From contig NZ_LWEX01000246.1 in NCBI RefSeq assembly GCF_001634885.1, positions 1-37,666 of the forward strand: a stretch of 37,666 nt of DNA, read 5' to 3'. Origin of the DNA: Sulfitobacter sp. HI0040 (GTDB lineage: Bacteria; Pseudomonadota; Alphaproteobacteria; Rhodobacterales; Rhodobacteraceae). Shown in pieces: positions 31,146 through 37,666 of this stretch; positions within the stretch are counted from its first letter, which is position 1, and every line of letters starts with the position of its first letter. The notes under the pieces were generated by a model. The model worked only from the letters and a program-made list of their open reading frames with translations. It was not told where the DNA came from and searched no databases. A program made the position numbers and the translations under genes.

Positions 31146-32021
31146 TCAGCCAAGCAATCCTGCATGGCGCAGCGCGTCGGAAACCAGCTTTTTCGTTTCA
31201 TCCGAAAGCTCCGTCAGCGGCAGGCGGACCTCCGGCGAACACAGATCAAGCAGTGACATTGCGTATTTCACGCCCACCAGACCCGGTTCGGTGAAAATCG
31301 CCTTGTGAAGCGGCATCAAGCGGTCCTGCAGTTCCAGCGCGGTCGCATAATCACCTTTCGCACAGGCGTTCTGCATCTGCGCCAGCAGGGCGGGCGCCAC
31401 GTTGGCCGTGACCGAGATGCAGCCCGTACCGCCCTGTGCGTTGAACCCATGGGCCGTCGCATCCTCGCCCGAGAGCTGGATGAAATCCGTACCACAGGTG
31501 ATACGCTGGTCGCAGACCCGGGCGAGATCGCCGGTGGCATCCTTGACGCCGACGATCCGGGGCAGTTTCGACAGTTCCCCCATCGTCTCCGGCAGCATGT
31601 CCACGACGGAACGGCCCGGAATGTTGTAGATGATGATCGGCAACTCGCAGCAGTCGTGGACAGCCGTGAAATGCGCGATCAGCCCCCGCTGTGTCGGCTT
31701 GTTGTAATAGGGGGTCACCACCAGCAGGCCATCGGCCCCCACCTCGGCCGCGTGACGTGCAAGACGGACGCTTTCGGCGGTGTTGTTGGACCCGGCCCCG
31801 GCAATCACCGGGATGCGACCTGCCGCCGCTTTCACGACTTCTTCGACGACCGTTTCATGCTCATCATGGCTGAGCGTGGGCGATTCGCCCGTCGTGCCAA
31901 CCGGGACGAGACCATGGGAGCCCTGATCGACATGCCAGTCCACAAGTTTGCGCAGGGTCGCGAGATCCGGTTTGCCATCGGCAAACGGTGTAACGAGGGC
32001 TGGCATCGAACCTTTGAACAT
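31146..32021 (-). CDS. dapA: 4-hydroxy-tetrahydrodipicolinate synthase
   Basis: DapA condenses pyruvate with aspartate semialdehyde in the lysine/diaminopimelate pathway. The 291-residue TIM-barrel protein has [15 protein letters not shown] (Thr43, Thr44), [10 protein letters not shown] (Tyr106), IYNIPGRS (Tyr132) and the Schiff-base Lys160 in GVKDATGD. The ATG at 32021 has AAGGAG 7 nt upstream and is better than a GTG 6 nt farther out. It is divergent from the lytic transglycosylase gene, a second peptidoglycan-related gene. Related aldolases (KdgD, NanA) share the fold, but the motif set fits DapA. Confidence 0.9.
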   Translation of the reverse strand: MFKGSMPALVTPFADGKPDLATLRKLVDWHVDQGSHGLVPVGTTGESPTLSHDEHETVVEEVVKAAAGRIPVIAGAGSNNTAESVRLARHAAEVGADGLLVVTPYYNKPTQRGLIAHFTAVHDCCELPIIIYNIPGRSVVDMLPETMGELSKLPRIVGVKDATGDLARVCDQRITCGTDFIQLSGEDATAHGFNAQGGTGCISVTANVAPALLAQMQNACAKGDYATALELQDRLMPLHKAIFTEPGLVGVKYAMSLLDLCSPEVRLPLTELSDETKKLVSDALRHAGLLG

Positions 32022-32157
32022 ATGCACGCTCCTTTGACTTGCGCAGACCGGCGGAAACCGGACAGTTTGACCCGCATGGCGGGAACGTCATTTGCATGCC
32101 GTCATTCAGGTCATATGTTGTTTGGCTCTAGCCTCTGACCAAAGGGAAATGCAAGCG

Positions 32158-34122
32158 ATGACACGAGTCCTCACTGTTCTGACCCTCGTTTTTGCGCTGG
32201 CCTCGCCCGCGCTGGCCGAACGCCCCCGCCCCCTGGGTTGGGCGCTCGACGCCATGCGGGCCGGCAGCTGGGAAGCCGCGCTCACCCTTGCCGAACGGGA
32301 CGGGCTCGTGGCGCGGGACGTCATAATGTGGCATTTCCTGCGCGATGGGGGCGGTACCTTTGCGCAGATTTCGTCCTTCCTGCAGCGCCGGCCCGACTGG
32401 CCGGGCGAAAGCTATCTGCGCCTGCGGGCCGAAGACCGCGTGATAGATGAGGACGACGCGACGATTCTCGCTTTCTTCAAGGGTGCACCCCCGCAAACGC
32501 CGCGCGGTGTACTGGCCCATGCCGAGGCTCTCTCCGCCAACGGCGAAACCGGCGAGGCAGAAGCCAATATCGTAATGGCCTGGCGCACCATGCCGATGAA
32601 TAGCTCCAGTCAGGCCCTTTTTCTCGCGAAACACGCCAAGCTGCTTGAGGGCCACCACGCCGCGCGGCTGGATGAAATGCTGTGGCGGCGCAACCATTCC
32701 GCCGCACGCCAGATGTTCGATCTGGTCGGCAAGGGGGAGGTCGACCTTGCCAAGACCCGCATCGCGCTCCAACGGCGCGAAGGCAACGTGAACGCCATGA
32801 TCGACGGTCTGCCCGCTGCGCAACTGGCGTCGCCCGGGCTGGCCCATGACCGATTTGAATGGCGGATCCGGAAGGGGCTGGTGGCCGAGGCAAAGGACCT
32901 GCTGCTGGAAACCTCGACATCCGCGCAGGCACTGGGCCAACCCGACGAATGGGGCAACCGGCGCCGTGCCCTGGCGCGCGGAGAAATGCGCTCTGGCGAC
33001 AAGCGCCGCGCGTATCAGTTGGCGTCGCAGCATTTCATCGAGAGCGGATCGAACTATGCCGATCTCGAATGGTTGGCAGGCTACATCGCGCTGCGTTTCC
33101 TCGATGAACCGGAAACAGCGTACCGGCATTTCACCAATCACGATGGCGCGGTGAGCTCTCCGATCAGTCAGGGACGTGCGGGATACTGGCAGGGGGTCGC
33201 GCTCGAAGCCATGGGCGAACCCGAACGCGCCGCCGCGGCCTTTGCCGAAGGGGCGAAGTATCAAACCTCTTTCTACGGATTGCTGGCCGCCGAACGAGGC
33301 GGGCTGCCTTTCGATGAAAGCCTCGCCGGGCACCCGCCTGCCAAAGACTGGCGCAAGAGCCCGCTCGCTCGCGCGCCGCTGTTCGAGGCGGGGCTGCTGC
33401 TGCAGGCATCCGGAGAGCTGACGCTGGCGGAAATCTTCTGGACCCATCTCGCGGACCAGTTGTTGGAAGAGGACCTGAACCTGCTTGGACAGGCCGCGAT
33501 CGACGCGGGCCAACCGCATCTGGCTGTGATGATCGGCAAACGGGCGGCGCGTCGTGGGCTGACAATTCCCGCCCCCTACTACCCGCTGCATCCGCTGGTG
33601 GAAGAAGACCTTCCCATGGCGCCTGAAATGACGCTCGCCATCGCCCGACGTGAGAGCGAGTTTGATCCCGTGGTGCAATCCTCCGTCGGCGCGCGGGGCC
33701 TCATGCAAATCATGCCTGCCACTGCGCGTGACGTGGCATCGGATCTGGGTGTGCTGTCGTCGCATAACACCGACAAGCTGATTGCGGATCCGGAATACAA
33801 CGCGGTGCTTGGCTCGGAATACCTTTCCCAGATGGCGGGGCGGTTCGACGGCAACGTGGTTATGATGTCTATCGCCTATAACGCCGGTCCCGCCCGCCCG
33901 CCGCGTTGGATCACCGCCTACGGCGACCCGCGCCGGGGCGAGATTGATATCGTGGACTTTGTGGAGATGATCCCCTTTCGCGAAACGCAGAACTACGTCA
34001 TGCGCGTCACTGAAAGCCTGCCCATCTACCGGGCGCGGCTTGGCAAGGATCCCCTGCCCATCCCCTTTTCCGAAGAGTTGAAGGGATCAACGCTGAAGGC
34101 GTTCGCGCCAAAAGGTGAATAG
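32158..34122 (+). CDS. Soluble lytic transglycosylase
   Basis: A 654-residue Slt70-like enzyme that cuts peptidoglycan glycan strands to give anhydromuropeptides. TRVLTVLTLVFALASPALA is a Sec signal peptide (about 1-20). A long helical superhelix domain follows (about 30-470). The C-terminal catalytic domain has Glu499 in ARRESEFDPVVQSSVGARG followed by LMQIMPATA and SIAYNAGP. The ATG at 32158 opens the signal peptide directly; AAAGGG lies 11 nt ahead. The gene overlaps the convergent permease gene by 36 nt at its 3' end. Confidence 0.92.
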   Translation: MTRVLTVLTLVFALASPALAERPRPLGWALDAMRAGSWEAALTLAERDGLVARDVIMWHFLRDGGGTFAQISSFLQRRPDWPGESYLRLRAEDRVIDEDDATILAFFKGAPPQTPRGVLAHAEALSANGETGEAEANIVMAWRTMPMNSSSQALFLAKHAKLLEGHHAARLDEMLWRRNHSAARQMFDLVGKGEVDLAKTRIALQRREGNVNAMIDGLPAAQLASPGLAHDRFEWRIRKGLVAEAKDLLLETSTSAQALGQPDEWGNRRRALARGEMRSGDKRRAYQLASQHFIESGSNYADLEWLAGYIALRFLDEPETAYRHFTNHDGAVSSPISQGRAGYWQGVALEAMGEPERAAAAFAEGAKYQTSFYGLLAAERGGLPFDESLAGHPPAKDWRKSPLARAPLFEAGLLLQASGELTLAEIFWTHLADQLLEEDLNLLGQAAIDAGQPHLAVMIGKRAARRGLTIPAPYYPLHPLVEEDLPMAPEMTLAIARRESEFDPVVQSSVGARGLMQIMPATARDVASDLGVLSSHNTDKLIADPEYNAVLGSEYLSQMAGRFDGNVVMMSIAYNAGPARPPRWITAYGDPRRGEIDIVDFVEMIPFRETQNYVMRVTESLPIYRARLGKDPLPIPFSEELKGSTLKAFAPKGE

Positions 34123-34956
34123 CCCGGCGGCCACGATCAGGGCCGCACCGATTGCCACGTTGGTGCGGACGGTTTCCCCGAAGATGGAAATGCCGATAAT
34201 CGCGGCAAAGACCAGCTGCAAATAGGCAAAGGGCTGAACCGCGCTCGCCTCTGCGACCTCGTAGCAGCGGATCAGCAGCCAATGCCCGGTCACCCCCGTC
34301 ACGCAGAGCGCCGCCATGTAGAGCCAGTCGCGGGGCAGCATCGGCTCCCAGAACCAGATACCGGCCAGCGTCATCGCCAGTGACCCTGTCACCCCCGTCC
34401 AGAAGAAGCTGGTGGCCGAGGTATCCCGCCGCGCCACGAAACGGGTCAGCAGGCCGTAAACCGCGAACATCGCCGCAGCCAGAAGCGGTATCACCGCCGC
34501 CGGGTCGAACACAGCCATTCCCGGCTGAAGGATGATCAGGACCCCGACAAAGCCGACGCCGATGGCGGACCAGCGCCGCCAGCCGACCTTCTCCCCCAGA
34601 AGAGGACCGGACAGCGCCGCGATGAGCAGCGGATAGCTGGTAAAGACAGCGTGGCTTTCGACAAGGCCGAGGATGGTGAAGGCCGCGATCATCACGCAGA
34701 CCTCTGCCGCCAGCAGGACGCCGCGAAAAGCCTGCACGATGGGCTGCGACGTCTTTGCAGCGGCACGGATGCCACCGGCCTTGCGCCGGGCAATCGTGAT
34801 GACGAAGGCCGCGAAGAACCAGTAGCGGATCATCACGACCATCAACACGTTATATTCCGCTGCCAGATGGCGCGATAACCCGTCCTGCACCGCAAAGACG
34901 AAGGTCGTCGCCACCATCAGCGAAATGCCGAGCGGTATGTTGTTCGATTGTGTCAT
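34087..34956 (-). CDS. DMT-superfamily (EamA) permease
   Basis: A 289-residue membrane protein with about ten hydrophobic helices arranged as two EamA repeats (for example MVATTFVFAVQDGLSR in the first and VIPLLAAAMFAVYGLL in the second). Such proteins export or import amino acids, purines or other metabolites; the substrate cannot be told. The ATG at 34956 overlaps the stop of mnmD by 4 nt (ATGA), so it is the second gene of that unit. A longer reading frame to 35193 belongs to another frame of mnmD. Confidence 0.85.
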   Translation of the reverse strand: MTQSNNIPLGISLMVATTFVFAVQDGLSRHLAAEYNVLMVVMIRYWFFAAFVITIARRKAGGIRAAAKTSQPIVQAFRGVLLAAEVCVMIAAFTILGLVESHAVFTSYPLLIAALSGPLLGEKVGWRRWSAIGVGFVGVLIILQPGMAVFDPAAVIPLLAAAMFAVYGLLTRFVARRDTSATSFFWTGVTGSLAMTLAGIWFWEPMLPRDWLYMAALCVTGVTGHWLLIRCYEVAEASAVQPFAYLQLVFAAIIGISIFGETVRTNVAIGAALIVAAGLFTFWRERLQR

Positions 34957-35627
34957 CCCGGCATTCGCGCGCGGGTCATGTGGCGCTTGTGCGCGTAACC
35001 CGCTGTCCGCTCCACCTCGAACCCGGCCTCGGCCAGACCGCGCCGCACGAAGCCCGCCGCCGTATAGGTCGCAGCTGTGCCACCGGGCGCGGTACGCCGG
35101 GCCACGCCGGTCAGGATCGGTTCGGCCCACATGGCCGGATTGCGGGCGGGGGCGAAACCGTCCAGAAACCAGGCGTCGGCCTTGCCCTCCCATTCGGGCA
35201 GGGTACCCGCCACATCGCCGATGATAACCTCCAGCGTCAGCCCCGGCAGATCGAACCGCCCGCCATCCGGCGACCAGTGCTCAAGAAACGCGGCGCCGGT
35301 TTCACCGAAGTCCGGCAGCGCCGCATGGGCGCGAACCATATCGGCGGGGGACAGCGGGAAGGCTTCGAAACTCGTGAAATGCAGCGGGCCTGCCATTTCC
35401 GCCTGCTGCCACGCCTCTGCCGCGACCAGCGCGTTGAGGCCGGTGCCGAAACCAAGCTCCGCGATATGAAAGCCGGGTCGAAACCGCTTTGGCAGGTCGT
35501 TCCCGCCCAGAAACACATGCCGGGTCTCTGCCGCGCCGTCCTGAAGGCTGAAATAGGGGTCGTCGAACCGGGTGGACACCGGCACGCCGTTGTCGTGCCA
35601 AGTGACACTGGCGGTCTGGTTCTCCAT
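34953..35627 (-). CDS. mnmD: tRNA 5-methylaminomethyl-2-thiouridine methyltransferase, stand-alone MnmD
   Basis: The 224-residue protein matches the MnmC N-terminal (DUF752) methyltransferase domain. It has a SAM-binding motif IAELGFGTGLNALV, the FTSFEAFPLS stretch, and WFLDGFAPARNPAMW, typical of the family. It methylates nm5s2U to mnm5s2U at the tRNA wobble position. In enterobacteria this domain is fused to an FAD domain in MnmC; here it stands alone and the FAD part is encoded divergently next door. The ATG at 35627 is the only start that keeps the gene out of the neighbour. Confidence 0.9.
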   Translation of the reverse strand: MENQTASVTWHDNGVPVSTRFDDPYFSLQDGAAETRHVFLGGNDLPKRFRPGFHIAELGFGTGLNALVAAEAWQQAEMAGPLHFTSFEAFPLSPADMVRAHAALPDFGETGAAFLEHWSPDGGRFDLPGLTLEVIIGDVAGTLPEWEGKADAWFLDGFAPARNPAMWAEPILTGVARRTAPGGTAATYTAAGFVRRGLAEAGFEVERTAGYAHKRHMTRARMPG

Positions 35628-35687
35628 CGTGGCACCCTGTAACGGTTCGTTTCGCGCGGACACTGCGCAAGACGGCGGGGATTGGCA

Positions 35688-36719
35688 ATGGTCGACATCA
35701 CCATCAGGGGCGCAGGCATATTCGGCCTGTCCATCGCCTGGGCCTGCGCGTGCCGAGGCGCGGCGGTCAGGGTCGTCGACCCCCATGGCCCGATGGCCGG
35801 TGCGAGTGGCGGACTGGTCGGCGCGCTCGCGCCGCATGTGCCGGAAAACTGGAACCCGAAGAAGGCATTCCAGCTCGACAGCTTGCTCGCAGCGGGACGG
35901 TACTGGTCGGACGTCGCCGATGCCTCGGGGCATGATCCCGGCTATGTCCGCAGCGGGCGGCTCCAGCCCATTGCAGACGCCGCCGCGCTGGAACTGGCAC
36001 GGGCGCGCGAAGATACCGCGAAAGAGCTTTGGCAGGACAACGCGCGCTGGACGGTGACGGATACGCCCACATCGAAATTCCGACCCCACAGCCCGACCGG
36101 GTACTGGATCCACGACACGCTGTCCGCGCTCATCCATCCCCGTCAGGGATGTCGCGCGCTTGTCGAAGCACTTGTCGGCAAGGGGGTCACTATAGAGACA
36201 GAAGCGTCCGACCAAGGCCCGACCCTCTGGGCCACCGGGGCCGCTGGCCTCGCCGCGCTGGGGGAGGGACGCCAGCGCATGGTAGGCACGGGGATCAAAG
36301 GGCAAGCCGCGCTGCTGGCCTATGACGCCCGGAATGCCCCGCAAATTTTTGCGGGCGGCCTGCACGTGATACCGCATGGTGACGGCACCGTTGCGGTGGG
36401 CTCAACGACGGAGCGCATCTATGACAGCCCGGATACGACCGATGCCGCGCTCGATCAGATCATCGACACCGCGCGTACCCTTGTCCCCACCCTGCGGCAG
36501 GCGCCCGTGATCGAACGCTGGGCGGGCCTGCGGCCCCGGGCCCGCAGCCGCGCGCCGATCCTTGGGCACTGGCCGGGCAGGCCCGGGCATTACATCGCCA
36601 ATGGCGGGTTCAAGATCGGTTTCGGCATGGCGCCGCTCATCGCCGAAGTCATGGCCGACCTGCTACTGGAGGGGTGCGATCGTATCCCCGCAGGCTTTCG
36701 TGTCGAAGACAGTCTCTGA
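35688..36719 (+). CDS. FAD-dependent oxidoreductase, MnmC(o)-like
   Basis: A 343-residue DAO-family flavoprotein. TIRGAGIFGLSIAWACACRG is the FAD-binding Rossmann motif at the N-terminus; GASGGLVGALAPH and GLRPRARSRAPILG are typical of the C-terminal domain of MnmC, which removes the carboxymethyl group of cmnm5s2U. It lies 60 bp from divergent mnmD, so the two together look like a split MnmC. However, similar glycine-oxidase-like proteins exist, so the tRNA role is a strong inference only. The ATG at 35688 has GGGGA 7 nt ahead; a TTG 6 nt upstream is possible. Confidence 0.78.
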   Translation: MVDITIRGAGIFGLSIAWACACRGAAVRVVDPHGPMAGASGGLVGALAPHVPENWNPKKAFQLDSLLAAGRYWSDVADASGHDPGYVRSGRLQPIADAAALELARAREDTAKELWQDNARWTVTDTPTSKFRPHSPTGYWIHDTLSALIHPRQGCRALVEALVGKGVTIETEASDQGPTLWATGAAGLAALGEGRQRMVGTGIKGQAALLAYDARNAPQIFAGGLHVIPHGDGTVAVGSTTERIYDSPDTTDAALDQIIDTARTLVPTLRQAPVIERWAGLRPRARSRAPILGHWPGRPGHYIANGGFKIGFGMAPLIAEVMADLLLEGCDRIPAGFRVEDSL

Positions 36720-36728
36720 CCTCGGCGC

Positions 36729-37271
36729 TCAGCGCTCTATTTCGGCCCTGAGGGCTTTCATCAGTTCGGTGAGATCGTTGACGTAGTGTTCGGTAACGAG
36801 CCGCCCGTCTTCGTCAAAGGCGTTCCGGCTCCGGGCGAGGTGCACTTCAGGCCCCTGCAAAAGCCGCGTCCGGAACGGCACCATGAAGGTGCGCAGGATA
36901 AGCTGCGCCCGTTCACCCCCGGCGCGCCCCATGGCGGCGGACATCACCGCAACCGGCTTGTTCGTCCAAGGTTTGTCGGGTGTCCGGCTGATCCAGTCCA
37001 GCGCGTTTTTCAGCGCTCCCGAAGGGCCTTTGTTGTATTCCGGCGTGGAGATGATCACCGCATCCGCGCGCGCGATACAATCTATCGCTTCCCGTACCTC
37101 TGGCGGCACGCCTTCGGCCTCTTCCACGTCGCCATCATAAAGCGGCAGCCTGATGTCGAGTTCCCGGTGACGGCAGGGACCGAAAAGGCGCACGGCCTCC
37201 GCCAACAGCATGCGGTTGGAGGATCCGGCGCGGAGCGAGCCGCAGATGGTCAGGATTTCTGGATCGGTCAA
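36729..37271 (-). CDS. NADPH-dependent FMN reductase
   Basis: A 180-residue flavodoxin-like reductase. ICGSLRAGSSNRML binds the FMN phosphate, and STPEYNKGPSGALKNALDW is the diagnostic motif of the NADPH-dependent FMN reductase/quinone reductase family (ChrR, SsuE-like). It probably reduces quinones or flavin. Its start is TTG 37271, with AAAGGG 7 nt upstream; I see no ATG/GTG start in frame nearby. It converges with the FAD oxidoreductase gene, with 9 nt between the ends. Confidence 0.85.
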   Translation of the reverse strand: MTDPEILTICGSLRAGSSNRMLLAEAVRLFGPCRHRELDIRLPLYDGDVEEAEGVPPEVREAIDCIARADAVIISTPEYNKGPSGALKNALDWISRTPDKPWTNKPVAVMSAAMGRAGGERAQLILRTFMVPFRTRLLQGPEVHLARSRNAFDEDGRLVTEHYVNDLTELMKALRAEIER

Positions 37272-37303
37272 AGTGCGGCCCTTTCGTGAGGTTCAGAAAT
37301 GCG

Positions 37304-37327
37304 AAAGCCCCGGCGAACCGGGGCTTT
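37304..37327 (-). terminator. Terminator of the OmpA-like gene
   Basis: AAAGCCCCGG (37304-37313) pairs perfectly with CCGGGGCTTT (37318-37327). On the minus strand the loop is TTCG closed by G-C pairs, an extra-stable tetraloop, and the stem ends in CTTT. It separates the OmpA-like gene from the reductase gene. Confidence 0.88.
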
Positions 37328-37350
37328 GCCAAAGTCATGTCAAAGCGGCA

Positions 37351-37666
37351 TCAGCGCGCGTTGGGAAGGATAACGATCTCCACCCGGCGGTTCTGTGCCT
37401 TGCCCTGCGGGGTGAGGTTGCTGGCAATGGGCTGGCTTTCGCCGCGACCGAAGGTCTGGATCCGGCTCGGGGGCACGCCGTTACCGACCAGCACATTGGC
37501 GACTGCCTGCGCACGGCCTTCGGAAAGCTGCTGGTTATAGGCCGCGTCACCGTCGCTGTCGGTGTGACCGACGATCTGTAGGGTCGAGTTCTGGTAGACC
37601 TGAACGTTCTGCGCCAGAGCCGCAAGGTCACCCTGCAGCGTCGGCTGGACGGCGGTGCTGTTTGTG
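37351..37666 (-). CDS. OmpA-family protein, C-terminal domain (runs off right edge)
   Basis: About 104 residues are visible up to the stop at 37351. The peptidoglycan-binding OmpA/MotB domain is clear: IVGHTDSDGDAAYNQQLSE, GRAQAVANVL, FGRGESQPIAS and NRRVEIVILP. The N-terminal part, which would show whether it is an OmpA porin, a Pal-like lipoprotein or a YiaD-like Gly-zipper protein, lies outside the window. Confidence 0.9.
   Translation of the reverse strand, partial: TNSTAVQPTLQGDLAALAQNVQVYQNSTLQIVGHTDSDGDAAYNQQLSEGRAQAVANVLVGNGVPPSRIQTFGRGESQPIASNLTPQGKAQNRRVEIVILPNAR

Noticed and set aside
32128-33765. Minus-strand open frame opposite the lytic transglycosylase
   Set aside because: The plus-strand gene has a signal peptide and catalytic motif; the antisense product has none.

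Overview
The window looks like a chromosomal segment of a Rhodobacteraceae (Roseobacter-group) alphaproteobacterium. The DNA is GC-rich. It encodes the taurine set tauABC, tpa, tauR and xsc with a SoeABC sulfite dehydrogenase. It also carries an alphaproteobacterial SOS box (GTTC-N7-GTTC) in front of an imuA fragment. No rRNA, tRNA, CRISPR array or insertion sequence was seen.

Left part (1-5777): the 5' part of imuA with a LexA operator; a leftward set of a ribbon-helix-helix regulator, a PHB-depolymerase-type esterase and a C45-type amidohydrolase/acyltransferase; and a rightward DEAD-box helicase that ends at a bidirectional terminator.

Taurine part 1 (5799-10803): leftward tauA-tauB-tauC (uptake) and divergent tpa, which transaminates taurine to sulfoacetaldehyde. 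A Gly-zipper lipoprotein gene (11016-11288) follows. Taurine part 2 (22091-31099): tauR, xsc (sulfoacetaldehyde to acetyl phosphate plus sulfite), ackA (acetyl phosphate to acetate plus ATP) and soeABC (sulfite to sulfate with electrons passed to quinone). The tpa and xsc promoters share a pair of CTGGCNNTAM repeats with exactly 23-bp periodicity, so one regulator, very probably TauR, should control both halves.

Between the two halves lies a leftward block of about 10.5 kb (11373-21894): an OmpR-type response regulator and histidine kinase, two Tat-exported L,D-transpeptidases, a monoheme cytochrome c, a cytochrome c' with a Met-Gly repeat insertion, a diheme cytochrome c, a multicopper oxidase, another monoheme cytochrome c, a DUF305 membrane protein, a glutaredoxin-MauE fusion and a second multicopper oxidase. 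Most junctions are 4-nt overlaps or short gaps. The same 10-bp-spaced TGTNA repeat stands before the response regulator and before the second L,D-transpeptidase. A CueR-like dyad precedes the DUF305 gene. I read the block as a periplasmic copper-oxidation and envelope-protection system in which multicopper oxidases may exchange electrons with dedicated cytochromes c while the L,D-transpeptidases remodel the wall. This is the best candidate here for an undescribed system. Substrate and function are inferred, not shown.

Right part (31146-37666): dapA; a soluble lytic transglycosylase; a DMT-family permease; mnmD, with an MnmC(o)-like FAD oxidoreductase transcribed divergently (the two halves of enterobacterial MnmC as separate genes); an NADPH-dependent FMN reductase with a TTG start; a strong terminator; and the C-terminal part of an OmpA-like protein running off the right edge.
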